This document shows, in pieces, positions 23,005-33,738 of a stretch of 48,381 nucleotides of DNA; position 1 is the first letter of the stretch; each line of letters begins with the position of its first letter. A program made the translations under genes and the position numbers. The notes beneath the pieces were generated by a model. That model had not been told where the DNA came from and did no database searches. It saw only the letters and a list, made by a program, of their open reading frames with translations. Origin of the DNA: Pelargonium nanum (Eukaryota > Streptophyta > Magnoliopsida > Geraniales > Geraniaceae); NCBI GenBank assembly GCA_036897485.1, contig JAYMTF010000159.1, positions 1 to 48,381 of the forward strand, read 5' to 3'.

Positions 23005-23963
23005 TCAAGGCTGGTGGAAAGCGCTCCCTCCTTGCTCAGGGTGGTTATTAACTGGAGGTGTAACAACAGGGATATCCAAGCTGTTTCCTTCCGCCTCGGG
23101 GGCAATTTCCCGAACGTCAGCAATCCTCGACTCTGTTGCCTGAATATCGCTCCATTCGCCATCACCAATTGGCCGGAGATTAACTTGATCGACTGTCATG
23201 TGAACTTCACTGAGGCATGCTTTATCTACATTTTCTTCTGACTCTACATGCTTTGTCAGGGAATGAGTGTTACCAATATCAGAGCAAGACTCGGCCTTCT
23301 CCTCGAAAACTTGCTTTGTCTCTATTTGTTGCCTGTTACAAGAAGTAAATAAATGGGATGTTAGAACTAAAAGGAATCATGCAAGATAAATGAAACAGAC
23401 CTACCTGTATCTCTATTATTGATATTATGCAAGAAATGCAAAAAAGAATCATGCAAGATAATCCCTTCATACTACATCCACTAGGAGAGAAGGATCGCAT
23501 ACTGAACCTTTTAAGTTGTGCTTGTAACATATTCACATAAGATAGAAGCTCTTGCTTCTCCTGAATAGCAGCTGACTCCTTGTGTGCAGCCTCTTTAATT
23601 CTAGCCTCAGCATCTGCCTCTATAACCCTGACCTTCTCCTCTGCTCTCAAGACAGCTGCTTCTAATATAACAACACGGTCTCTGGCTTTTGCGAGCTCAG
23701 AACGCCATAAATGTGCCTCCTGAATAGCAGAGTCTCTTTGCTTAATTAGCATATCCTTTTCCTTGCTTAGAGCCGTAACCTTTTCTTCAGACTCCTTCAG
23801 CTACAAGAATACAAGATCCCATAAAAACCAAGAAAACCATTAACAAGACACAATAAAAGACATCACACTATTGCATTGGCTTTCTTAATTGTGCAGGGGG
23901 GGGGGGGGACCCAAAAAGCCATACCCAACACTCATTCACTGCTATGAGCTCAGTCAGATCCAT
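23005..23963 (-). CDS. Short coiled-coil protein resembling the C-terminus of EREX-type PX proteins
   Basis: Two exons are well supported on the minus strand: 23800-23508 (acceptor TTGTAG, donor AG|GTTCAG) and 23332-23005. They encode a heptad-rich helix, with QEAHLWRSELAKARDRVVIL and KEKQELLSYVNMLQAQL-like wording, then an acidic tail containing RPIGDGEWSDIQATESRIAD and ending GSAFHQP. I recall this combination from the C-terminal half of plant PX-domain proteins of the EREX/EREL kind, effectors of RAB5 in vacuolar trafficking; the assignment is tentative. No PX domain is present. A phase-compatible upstream exon at 23963-23925 (MDLTELIAVNECW, donor GTATGG) would give a closed 219-residue frame, but it may be an internal exon of a longer ancestor. 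So this is either a truncated copy or a short derived gene. All visible splice sites and the frame are intact. Confidence 0.55.
23896..23908. repeat. Run of 13 G
   Basis: Thirteen consecutive G lie inside the predicted first intron of the coiled-coil gene. It is a likely site of length error in sequencing or assembly. Confidence 0.9.
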
Positions 23964-25398
23964 CTCTTGGGGTCCTATTCCTCTTCTCCTTCAACGGTGG
24001 TCCTTTAGCTTCAGACAACTCTGTTTTTCAGACATATTTTAGAGAGAGAAACAATGGTTTATTATTTTATTTATGAGGGGCTATATGGCCTATATGAGGG
24101 TTTAAACTTTTTTTAATCTAATTACACGTTGAAATTTTTAATTTTTATTTATAAAAAAAAATTGGAGCAACAGCTTGAGTTCCATTTTTGTCTCTGAAAA
24201 GGGTAAAGCTAAAGCCCATTTTTATTTTCTTTGTTTGCATTCATTTACTCAGTTCCCAATCAGAGGTAGTGTTCATTTTGTCTAGCCACTTATCAAAAAT
24301 GGGTCTCTTTCATAAAAGAAAAATTCTGTAAATGGTAAAGCTCAATTACTTCATTCACTCATTGAATATGGCAGCATTTTCTCTGTGTGTGATTGAATAA
24401 TCATGGCATTTTTTTTAGTTCGAGGACGTTTCTTGTTATTTAGCTCTGTTTTTGTGTAAATCATGGGCTGTAATTGAGTCGGTTTCTCTTTTGGCAGGGT
24501 AGTTTGACTTTTGAGTTCATCTTCTACTGATTGTGAGAGATAAAAACAGATTCAGATTGCTAAAGTTTGAAGTTTTTGGGATTTTCATTAACTTCTGGAT
24601 TCTGGGTTCGCTGGTTTGGGAGGGCAAATACATTGAATCTATGGAAACGGCGTTCGAGATTTGAAGCCAAGTAAGTTTTCAGATCTGAATTACTATTTTA
24701 TTCCGTTTGTTGAAGAAATGGGTCTCTTCTATTTTGAAGCGCTTTTGAGTTTTGTGCACTGAAAAGAGCTTCATTAGATCTGCAATGGCTAAAGTGAAGC
24801 TTTTTTGGATGGCTATTGGTGTTTGTCGTTTCTTTGTTCAATTTTGGGAACTGGGTCTCTTTTCTCTTCTTCAGTGAATGACACTTTTGAATTTGATTGT
24901 ACGGATCACAGTAGCACGAAATTTCTAGATTTTTTGCTGTATTGAATCTAAAATGTTGTGAATTTTTCAAATTTGTGCTCTGTATTTTATGCTGTCATTT
25001 TCCCTTTCGAATATGTTAGAGGTTTGTCAGTTTCTCTAACACTGTGTCGGTAGCATTAAGCTGTATCATTGCATATTTTCATGGCTGCTACTTCTGATTC
25101 TAGTTGTTGTCTCTGTAGCATGTGAAGTTCTAAATTTTCATGGTGATTTTTGTTAAAGATGTACCAGTTTGTCCTTTACTGTCATGTTAATGTTGTTTTG
25201 TTAACTGTTTTTGCTTTTGAAAATGATAGTTTTAAGCATTTAAATTGATCATACCAGTAGTTATCTAGTATTTCTATTCAATATTGGTTGTGTTTCTCAG
25301 CTAAGCCCAATATTTTGTTTTATATCCAGAGTGGCTTCTCTTATCAACTGTGCATGTATGAAATTTGGTATACATTGGAAGTTGAAACTTGTATAAAT
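23964..25398. other. Shared 5' region of the coiled-coil gene and XTNX
   Basis: The two genes are head-to-head. The XTNX 5' UTR probably starts in the 24500s, with a donor at 24671 (CCAA|GTAAGT) and an acceptor at 25300 (TTTCTCAG) or 25329 (TATATCCAG). No other gene is visible. The leader intron is inferred from splice sites only. Confidence 0.5.
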
Positions 25399-28398
25399 AT
25401 GGATCTCAGAGAAGATAGCTCCAGGTTTGAGTCGTTGCCAGCAACGACATTAAGGAATATGTCGTCGTCATCTTCTCAATTCTTTTCAGCAAATCAGTCG
25501 CCTTTCTTCTCTCCAAGATCGCCAAGGAGTCAAGTAGCTGAATCGAAAAGGTCTGATATACAATGTGATAGCATTCAATTAAATGCTGATCCCCTTAGTT
25601 CTAGCTCAGGAATTCCAGGTCCTGATTCTTTGGCAAATATCAGATTGAACTTGTCGGACATGTCACCAACACCAGCTGCTTGTGCTTCAAGTGATTATCC
25701 GAAGTTTGATCGTGCATCTTCCTCTACTGGTGTTTCTAATAGCATCCTGCCTGGTTACCATGCCGGTGACAATGTTTATTCTGGTCAGAGGGAGAAGTTG
25801 AGGAAGCACGGGAGAAGTCGTGGGGTATCTTATACTCCGGTATCAGTTTCACTTACTGCTAACAGATTGAGGAGCTGTGATGTTTTTATAGGTTTGCATG
25901 GTAGAAAACCTTCTTTATTGAGGTTTGCTAATTGGCTCCGCGCTGAGCTAGAGATTCAAGGGATTAGTTGTTTCATATCTGATAGAGCTCGTGGTAGAAA
26001 CTCTCGCAAGCATGGAATCGTTGAGAGGGCAATGGATGCTTCTTCTTTTGGGGTTGTCATCCTAACAAGGAAGTCTTTTAGGAACCCGTATACTATTGAG
26101 GAGCTACGTTTTTTCTCGAGCAAGAAAATATTGGTTCCCGTATTCTTTGATTTGAGTCAAGGAGACTGCCTTGTCCGGGATATAGTTGAGAGAAGGGGTG
26201 AGCTTTGGGAAAAGCATGGAGGAGAGCTTTGGGTTTCGTATGGAGGGTTGGAAAAGGAGTGGAAAGAAGCTGTTAATGGCCTTTCTCGGATTGATGAGTG
26301 GAAACTGGAGGCCCGGGATGGCAACTGGAGAGATTGCATTCTCAGGGCGGTCACTCTACTGGCTATGAGGTTAGGAAGAAGAAGTGTGGTAGATCGGTTG
26401 ACAAAGTGGAGAGACAAGGTAGACAAAGAGGAGTTTCCTTTTCCACGAAATGAGAATTTCATTGGTAGGAAAAGAGAACTATCTGAGCTAGAATTCATAC
26501 TTTTCGGTGATGCTAGTGGAGATTTGGAGAAGGATTATTTTGAACTCAAAGCTAGGCCTAGGCGAAAGAATTTGACCATTGGGTGGAATAGGAGCAATTC
26601 AGTGGATGAAAGGCAGAGAGGTCGGCATTCGGAGAGTGGCAAAAGGAAGGGAAAAGAACCAGTCGTATGGAAAGAGTCGGAGAAGGAAATTGAGATGCAA
26701 AGCACTGAACTTCCAGAAAGGCGACGTGAATCAAGGCCAAAAAGTGGTGGAAGATACACAAGAAGAAAAAGATCGATGAAAATTGTATACGGGAAGGGGA
26801 TTGCTTGTGTGTCGGGGGAGTCAGGCATTGGCAAGACAGAGCTTCTTCTTGAATTTGCATACAGATATCATCAGAGGTACAAGATGGTTTTATGGGTTGG
26901 AGGGGAAAGCAGGTACATTAGACAAAACTATCTTAACCTTTGGTCATTTTTAGAAGTTGATGTTGGGGTTGAGAATTGCTCAGAGAAAAGCAGGATAAAG
27001 AGCTTTGAGGAGCAGGAACAGGCAGCCATTTCCAGAGTCCGCAAAGAGCTTATGAGAAACATACCTTTTCTAGTGGTGATCGATAACCTAGAGAGTGAAA
27101 AGGATTGGTGGGATCACGAACTTATAATGGATCTTCTTCCCCGTTTTGGCGGAGAGACCCACATATTAGTATCTACCCCCCTCCCTCGCGTGATGAACTT
27201 GGAACCTATGAAACTCTCTTACTTATCCGGGGTTGAAGCAATGTTGTTAATGCAGGGAGGTGTCAAAGATTACTCAATCGGAGAAATAGATTCCCTAAGA
27301 GCTCTAGAGGAAAAGGTTGGACGGTTAACTCTCGGGCTTGCTATTATAGGAGCTATATTATCCGAGCTGCCTATAAATCCAAGCAGGCTACTGGATACTG
27401 TCAACAGAATGCCCTTGAGAAACTTATCATGGGGCGGAAGAGAATCACATTCATTACGGAGAAACACATTCCTCTTGCAACTCTTCGAAGTTTGTTTTTC
27501 AATATTTGATCACGCTGACGGGCCAAGGAGCTTAGCAACTAGGATGGTCCAAGCAAGTGCTTGGTTTGCACCAACTGCAATCCCAGTTTCTTTGCTAGCC
27601 CTCGCCGCTCACAAGATACCCGAAAAACATCAAGGGACACTAGTATGGAAAAAAGTACTGCATTCCTTAACTTGCGGTTTCTCTTCATCATACACGAAAC
27701 GATCAGAAATAGAAGCATCCTCCATGCTGCTGAGGTTCAATATCGCAAAATGCAGTACCAAGGAAGGTTACATCCATTTCAACAAGCTCGTGAAACTCTA
27801 TGCCCGCAAGAGAGCAGTCGCGGGAGTTGCACAGGCAGTGGTGCAAGCTGTCATCAGTCGGGGATCTATAACCCAGCATCCCGAACATATTTGGGCAGCA
27901 TGTTTCTTGCTATTCGGGTTTGGAAGCGATCCAGTGGCAGTTGAGCTTAAGGTGTCCGAGTTGTTACACTTTGTCAAAGAGGTTGTCTTGCCTCTCGCTA
28001 TCCGGACATTCATCAAATTCTCTCGGTGCAGTGCAGCTCTAGAGCTCCTCCGCCTCTGCACAAATGCACTGGAGGCAGCGGAGCAAGCGTTTGTGACACC
28101 GGTCGAGAAATGGTTGGATAAATCTTTGTGTTGGAGACCGATCCAGACCAATGCTCAGCTAAATCCTTGCCTTTGGCAGGAGCTGGCGCTATCGCGAGCC
28201 ACGGTGCTCGAGACTAGGGCCAAGCTGATGCTAAGAGGAGGCCAATTCGACATAGGTGATGATCTGATTAGGAAGGCTATTTTTATTAGAACCTCAATTT
28301 GTGGTGAGGATCATCAGGACACCATATCTGCTCGTGAAACTCTTAGTAAACTGACCAGGCTTCTGGAACATGTTCAAATTCATAATACTTCACCATAG
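25399..28398 (+). CDS. XTNX protein: TIR, NB-ARC and TPR-like domains
   Basis: XTNX proteins are a small, conserved plant family distinct from resistance NLRs; Arabidopsis has a pair. The coding part has no intron and gives 999 residues, as expected for the family. The N-terminal 150 residues (the X part) are Ser-rich and contain the conserved FFSANQSPFFSPRSPRS. The TIR domain runs from SCDVFIGLHG at 159 to about 321; the NADase glutamate position would be E235 in TIEEL. The NB-ARC has Walker A GESGIGKT at 473-480, Walker B LVVID at 558-562, and GLAI at 646-649 in place of GLPL. A basic, charged insert (about 400-460) separates TIR and NB-ARC. The helical C-terminus (about 880-990) is TPR-like, not leucine-rich. 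The start MDLRED is the family one; an in-frame ATG at 25354 would add 15 residues. Function is unsettled; NAD-based signalling or cell-death control is inference. Confidence 0.93.
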   Translation: MDLREDSSRFESLPATTLRNMSSSSSQFFSANQSPFFSPRSPRSQVAESKRSDIQCDSIQLNADPLSSSSGIPGPDSLANIRLNLSDMSPTPAACASSDYPKFDRASSSTGVSNSILPGYHAGDNVYSGQREKLRKHGRSRGVSYTPVSVSLTANRLRSCDVFIGLHGRKPSLLRFANWLRAELEIQGISCFISDRARGRNSRKHGIVERAMDASSFGVVILTRKSFRNPYTIEELRFFSSKKILVPVFFDLSQGDCLVRDIVERRGELWEKHGGELWVSYGGLEKEWKEAVNGLSRIDEWKLEARDGNWRDCILRAVTLLAMRLGRRSVVDRLTKWRDKVDKEEFPFPRNENFIGRKRELSELEFILFGDASGDLEKDYFELKARPRRKNLTIGWNRSNSVDERQRGRHSESGKRKGKEPVVWKESEKEIEMQSTELPERRRESRPKSGGRYTRRKRSMKIVYGKGIACVSGESGIGKTELLLEFAYRYHQRYKMVLWVGGESRYIRQNYLNLWSFLEVDVGVENCSEKSRIKSFEEQEQAAISRVRKELMRNIPFLVVIDNLESEKDWWDHELIMDLLPRFGGETHILVSTPLPRVMNLEPMKLSYLSGVEAMLLMQGGVKDYSIGEIDSLRALEEKVGRLTLGLAIIGAILSELPINPSRLLDTVNRMPLRNLSWGGRESHSLRRNTFLLQLFEVCFSIFDHADGPRSLATRMVQASAWFAPTAIPVSLLALAAHKIPEKHQGTLVWKKVLHSLTCGFSSSYTKRSEIEASSMLLRFNIAKCSTKEGYIHFNKLVKLYARKRAVAGVAQAVVQAVISRGSITQHPEHIWAACFLLFGFGSDPVAVELKVSELLHFVKEVVLPLAIRTFIKFSRCSAALELLRLCTNALEAAEQAFVTPVEKWLDKSLCWRPIQTNAQLNPCLWQELALSRATVLETRAKLMLRGGQFDIGDDLIRKAIFIRTSICGEDHQDTISARETLSKLTRLLEHVQIHNTSP

Positions 28399-28400
28399 AT

Positions 28401-28420
28401 TCTTCTTCTTCTTCTTCTCC
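28401..28420. repeat. TTC microsatellite just after the XTNX stop
   Basis: Six consecutive TTC-type triplets form a short simple repeat in the presumed 3' UTR. Confidence 0.85.
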
Positions 28421-28854
28421 ATTTTCTTGTAAGCAAATTTTACTCTAGAATTATACAAAGTTCTCAAAATAAAACTCTTGTATACTTTTCAGAGGGATTT
28501 TCAATACCATTGTTCACTCTGAATTTTTTTGCTCTTCCTTGCAATGACTTGTCGTTGTTACATTACTTACATAAGTGTGGTGTCACGTGCAGCGGAGGTG
28601 GTCCACGTAGACAATGCATTGAATTGATGTTTGTTTACTGTATTTGATTGATTTTCTACGTTTGGGCACATATTATATGTGGTACTGTTTATATCTCGCA
28701 GTTACGTACTGTACCTAGGAAATGGTAGACTACATTGATTTTACCTCGACGGTTGTGATGCCAGCTCAGCTACCATATGATTCTGATCTCGTTCCTCTGC
28801 TTTTTATCCAATCACGGATCGACACGTACTCCAAAAAGTTTGGTAGTAAAACGC

Positions 28855-28859
28855 AAAAA
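28855..28859 (-). terminator. RNA polymerase III terminator of the tRNA-Thr gene
   Basis: The minus strand reads TTTTT six bases after the tRNA 3' end, a normal Pol III stop. Confidence 0.75.
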
Positions 28860-28865
28860 TTTGAA

Positions 28866-28937
28866 TGCCTCCACGCAGGATCGAACTACGGACCTTCAGT
28901 TTACAAGACTGACGCTCTACCACTGAGCTATAGAGGC
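28866..28937 (-). tRNA. tRNA-Thr, anticodon TGT
   Basis: The 72-nt minus-strand sequence folds as a full cloverleaf. The acceptor GCCTCTA pairs with TGGAGGC (one G-T), with discriminator A. The D stem is GCTC/GAGC and the anticodon stem TCAGT/ACTGA, with loop CTTGTAA giving anticodon TGT, which reads ACA. The T stem is CGTAG/CTGCG around TTCGATC. The A box and the B box GTTCGATCC are intact, CCA is not encoded, and an oligo-T terminator follows. This supports a functional nuclear gene. Confidence 0.95.
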
Positions 28938-28987
28938 TCTTCTTGTCAACTTTGTTCAATAGTGCATTATATTCAAACATGCTCACA

Positions 28988-29096
28988 TGTTCATGCTAGT
29001 ATTTTTTTTTTATCAGCAACGGGACATCGTACTCGAAGTAACAAAGGATCCAAAGTGTTCTAACCACTTGACCCAATATGTTTTGTTGTTCATGCT
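28988..29096 (-). mobile_element. Short SINE with 10-bp target duplication, next to the tRNA gene
   Basis: The body is about 28998-29086. On the minus strand it begins near ATATTGGGTCAAGTGGTTAG, which is A-box-like, has a degenerate B box and ends GTTGCTGATAAAAAAAAAA. The sequence tgttcatgct flanks it on both sides (28988-28997 within one base, and 29087-29096). The tail matches the other SINE copies in this window. Confidence 0.7.
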
Positions 29097-29361
29097 CGTA
29101 ATTACCAATATGATGATTAATAAATCCATGCAGATTAAAGTACGTAACATCTTTATCCCGGACATTGAATGAATATTTGAAATAGTTGATAATTATTTAT
29201 AGTTTTATTTTATACAGACCATAAAAAGGAAGGAAAAACCAAAGACATGAATGAAGGTGTAGGAATTTTTCCATTGGCCTTGTTCAGTCTTGACAATTTC
29301 CATTCTCATAGAATATCATGTACAGACATTTGAAGGGGCATGCATTATAATTTTATATCCA

Positions 29362-32196
29362 CTAAGGATCAGCTTCCCCAACTACTGCATCCTCGTCCGC
29401 AGAGTCATATTCATCTTCGCTCAGCTCCTCGTCACTAGATTTTTCCTCCGGAGCTGCCCCGATATGTTCTGCTTTTGCATATTTCTCGCAATACTCTGAA
29501 AATAGAAACAGTTTTGTTACCAGTGACAATAACAAATGAATCAGAATACGAATGCATAACTATCTTTGACGCTATGGCATTGGTACCTACCTTGTTGGAC
29601 CTCTTGGTGCTACATCAAATGAATCAGTGCTTTAAGATCTTATGTTTATAGGGTGGGTGTACAGGGGTATGGAAATGCATCTTCGGCCCAAGTTGGAGGG
29701 TAGCTGCCCATATGTATCCATTCATTTACCAAGTTCTATTTTCTGCTTCAGACGATTTAACTAACCGTTTCTCAGAAGTGGCCTACAGCTTGGTTTTAGA
29801 TTGAGAACTAATTAGAAATCCAAGTGACTTTCAAGCTCCTAAAGTAAATATCAAAATCTAAAAGGAAACCAAGTGACTTTCAACTCACATGCAGCTCTCT
29901 TGAGAAATTGGTTCCCTTCCTACCTCTAGCATCATCTCATTATTTAACTAAACAGAGTGATATCTGGCAGGTACCTTTATTAGAACTAAAAAAGCAGTAA
30001 ATCAATAGTGATGATCATATTGCAAGTTTAGGATAAATGGAGTCCTAAGAAAATGACAGGCACTTATTGTTTTTAATTTGTACCAAATTTTAAAATAATA
30101 GTAACACTTCCTAATAAGCAAAAAGGACTACCCAATGTTGCTTTATGACGCTGGAATGCATAAAGATATTATGAAAGAATGGAACTCATTGGGAGGAAGT
30201 GATGTCCGACATCAGTTGACTACAAACAGAGAAAATGTCATCTGATTTGTTTGGCTCTAGCCATGCAGATATAGACCTTGTACACACAAGTGCACCAATA
30301 CTGAATAATGATTACCTCCGAACTGAAGGGCAAAAGAGATGAGTGGAAATAGGAAGGGTAACTAGAGACTAAAGGTGTGATTACCACTGTACCAAGGATT
30401 TAAAAGGTACTACAACTGAATTAACTGGAGAGGCTGAGTGTCAGGAAATTGTTTGCGAATAAGACAGACTAAAGGTCATGAAATTTTCAGATTCGATCAC
30501 TATTGTTCCAAATTGAAGGACTAATATGAGCATAAATGCATTCATTCAAAAGGTATTGTTGCAGGACAATACAGACTAAAGGTCGTGATTAACAGGCAAT
30601 CACATTACATCCATTTACACAATCATACGGCCCGTGGGAAAAGGACACATCACAACATTTTAGATTGTTCCAAATTGCTAAAACAATTGTTTGACTTGCT
30701 TACTGCCAAAACACTAGTATCAGATGGAAATGTTACTTGTCTTTAATCCAATTTTATGAGATTATTGAGCATAAAAAAATAAATTAATTCATGACTTGGG
30801 GCAATCAGACTTGAAAAAAAATGCAAAGGCAGAGCGGGAATTTCATCCATAACATAAACAAATTTGTACAAAAGAAATTGGGGATTACTACCTTTCACTC
30901 TTAGTTCATAAATAGCCCGATCACGCATCATTAGAGCTGCAGCTTCTCCATTCAAAGGATCTGATGGGTTGGGATACAAGAGAAGTTGAGGAAGAAACAC
31001 TTCAAATACATTAACCAAATCTAGAAAAAAGAAACAACATGAGTCAACTTCTTGTGTTAGTAGCATTTACCATAAACCAAGAACAAATCAAGTGATAATA
31101 GGCAACATCAAGCAGAACAAAAAAAGGAATAGTGGTATTGTACCGAACATGGGGCTCCACGTTTGATTTATAACATCTAAACATACCGAGCCAGACCTGA
31201 AACTCACAAGTAAACCAATACAGAAGACTCAGAAACACTTCCATAACAGATATGGGTACTAAAGCTAACCCATTTAGAAGCATTAGCATTTAGAATCAAA
31301 ACAAGCTAAAAAACCTAGTTTCTAGTTTCCACGAACTCACATCTCATCAACATTTGGGTGGTAGATTTTGTTGACAAATCCAATGGAAGGAGATTTATAC
31401 GGATAAGCATCTGGCAGCTCCACCCGTATCCTCCAAACACCTCCCTCATATGGACCTACCATATTTCAAAAGCAATGAAGTCATGAAGAAAAACTTATAC
31501 AAGTAGAAAGTACATTTCTATTTATTCAAAATCTATATAGGCAGAGATGAAGTACCCTACCAATGAACAAAAAACTTGCATCACAAATAAGAACAACTAG
31601 CAAAAGCACATTCAACTTCAAGAGTATAAAAAAGGGCATATACTTCATAAAAACAGAAATTAAGAACCCAAAGCAGATTACATAAATCTAAAAAAAATCA
31701 AACTTGAATCATCCAATAAAAAATTGAGTGTGTATATGAGGTGGTTAGCAGCCATTTCAGCCAAATCAGGAAGGGAAAAAATCCATATTCCATAACCCAG
31801 AGCATGTTGATATGGTCAGCAAAGCTAAAACAAAAAACAGCATAAGATACCCAAAACCCACAAAGAGAACATCACAGATTGCTCCAGAAATACACACAAC
31901 ACAGAGACAATAATAGATCATAAAAAAGTGAAAAAATCAGAGATGGGTAAGCAGAAGATTTACTCTCTTTTGGGCCATTGAAATCCACATAGAACTCTTG
32001 CATGCCATCATTGATCATCTCCACCTTGTAATCACTCATCATCCTAATCCACACCAATCAAACAAAACCCACAAAGTGAAAATCAAAAACAGTACACACA
32101 ATACAGAATACAGGAATCAATCAAAATTTAGAAAGATGAAGAAGAAGAATACAGTTTCATCAAATCCATCTCACGGCGCTTGCTGGGAGAAGACAT
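29362..32196 (-). CDS. UBC5: Ubiquitin-conjugating enzyme E2, UBC4/5/6 type
   Basis: This E2 receives ubiquitin from E1 as a thioester and passes it on with an E3. Six exons join on the minus strand: 32196-32153, 32043-31964, 31455-31341, 31196-31144, 31020-30892 and 29495-29362, giving 184 residues. The start [15 protein letters not shown] is the exact style of the Arabidopsis UBC4, 5 and 6 group (class related to yeast Ubc8 and human UBE2H). The HPN motif is at 74-76 and the catalytic cysteine is C85 in [13 protein letters not shown]. After the core ends, an acidic tail rich in Glu, Asp and Ser ([18 protein letters not shown]) closes with ADP, as in that group. The last intron is long (about 1.4 kb). 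The leader is CT-rich with a GA/CT microsatellite. The group is certain, but which paralogue it is remains a guess. Confidence 0.95.
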
Positions 32197-33738
32197 GTTG
32201 GCGGTGGCAAAAGTGGCGGTTTGGGCGCAGAAAGAGAGTGGGTAGAGAGGGAGAGAGAGAGAGAGAGAGAAAAGTGATTGCAGCTGAAAACAAAAGAAAA
32301 GAGAGACCCAACATAACATAAAAAAGAAGCGGTAGAGACATGAATGAGTGAAAGCAGGACGAGTCCAAAACACATAGATACGCCAACACAGCTCGTCGAC
32401 GTCGTAGCAGTAGTAGTAGTAGTAAATTTTCAAACATTGTTAACTACACTGTTAGTAGCTAGCTGTAAAATTCAGCCAAAAAGTTAGGTATAAATGATTT
32501 TAATCATTTATACTGCCAAAACTAGTGTTGGTGTAGTTGATAAATACTCTTTTTTTTTTTTTTTTAAATTTGATGAGCTACACAACAGTGAGTTGTTCTT
32601 CTCTGTAAACTCAAATAAGTCACTCTATACTGTTTTAAAACAATAGTTGTTCTTTATATGTTGATTTAGAAAAAAATAAAAAAAATAGTGTGATATATTT
32701 TGAGTTTTTATTCACGTAAATAAGTGAGGAAACTTAACTGTACGACATTCTAAACAAAATTAAACTAGTGATATGCACCAAAAATGTAAATGTGTATGGA
32801 AATGGTGAAAGGGAAAAGGGAAAAAAGTGTATATGGGCATTAAAAAAATTATGTGGGGGTGAATGTACATAAAATAAAATGAATATGGGGGCAACATTTA
32901 AATATATAAATAAAGTAGTATAAATAATATTAATTAAAAATAACAATAATAAAAAAAGAATTGGTTCCCATAAAAGATTCCACAAAGCTGTGTATGTACA
33001 TTATTCATCTCACATTCTTTATCCCGATCTTATCTAATCTCGTATCTTGTTGCCACCACCTAATTATTTGCAATTGAAAATACTATTTTTTAATTATCAA
33101 ATGATTTAGTGAAATGTACCAAATGTTTAATGCTGATAAAATAAATGGCTATGGGAAATGCCAATGTGAACACCCTTGGCTTTGGTGTCCCAACAAAACT
33201 ATGGTTTTCTTCAAAATATGCTTCTCTTTTTGTACCAGAAGATGCAAAATAGTTATAAAATTTGTATCACATCTCTATGCTATGCAATAACAAGAACAAA
33301 GACCTAGAAATATGAGGTAATGAATTCTCAAAAGCATTGACAATGGCCATATATGTACATTGCTAAAAGAAAAGAAACTACTACAAGTCCAAATCTAAGG
33401 GCCACTCTCTCTATTTCCTTTCCTCCCCCTCTCATCTAACCGGTAGTGTGCGCACATCACGACGGTATTCAGAATCGCAATGTAGGTTCCCAAACGGATA
33501 TGGATATAGTTGAAACGCACCGGCACAAGTTGTCAGTCACGTTGTGATTTGACATTGTGTCTTCTTGGGTCATCGAGATTTAAGAACCTACCATGAGCCA
33601 ACTCCACTTCAAAATTGCATCACTTGGTCGGTGAATGATGCTGTTGTTCGGATACATACACAAATAGGAGAAGGAAAATTTTCAAAATTTTGAGTGAACC
33701 CTGAACGGAGTGATTGATACTAATTCACTCACTGCTGT
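32197..33738. other. Region between the E2 promoter and the ARID gene 3' end
   Basis: It contains the E2 5' UTR with a GA repeat (32244-32270), a short GTA repeat near 32406-32424, AT-rich DNA and probably the 3' UTR of the ARID gene up to 33738. No gene was recognised. Confidence 0.5.
32244..32270. repeat. GA/CT microsatellite in the E2 leader
   Basis: A run of GA on the plus strand gives CT in the minus-strand transcript, about 50 bases before the start codon. Pyrimidine-rich leaders are common in plant genes and may affect transcription. Confidence 0.85.

Larger units (their letters stand above)
28399..29361. other. Region between XTNX and the E2 gene
   Basis: It contains the XTNX 3' UTR, opening with a TTC microsatellite at 28401-28420, then a tRNA-Thr gene and a SINE, and the 3' UTR of the converging E2 gene. 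No protein gene is seen. Confidence 0.6.

Noticed and set aside
26157..26860. Several minus-strand open frames within the XTNX coding region
   Set aside because: They lie opposite a long conserved frame and have no family resemblance; they are shadows of its codon use.
32128..32437. Minus-strand open frames rich in Leu, Ser and Phe around the E2 start
   Set aside because: They are translations of the CT-rich leader and the GTA/GA microsatellites in the wrong frames.
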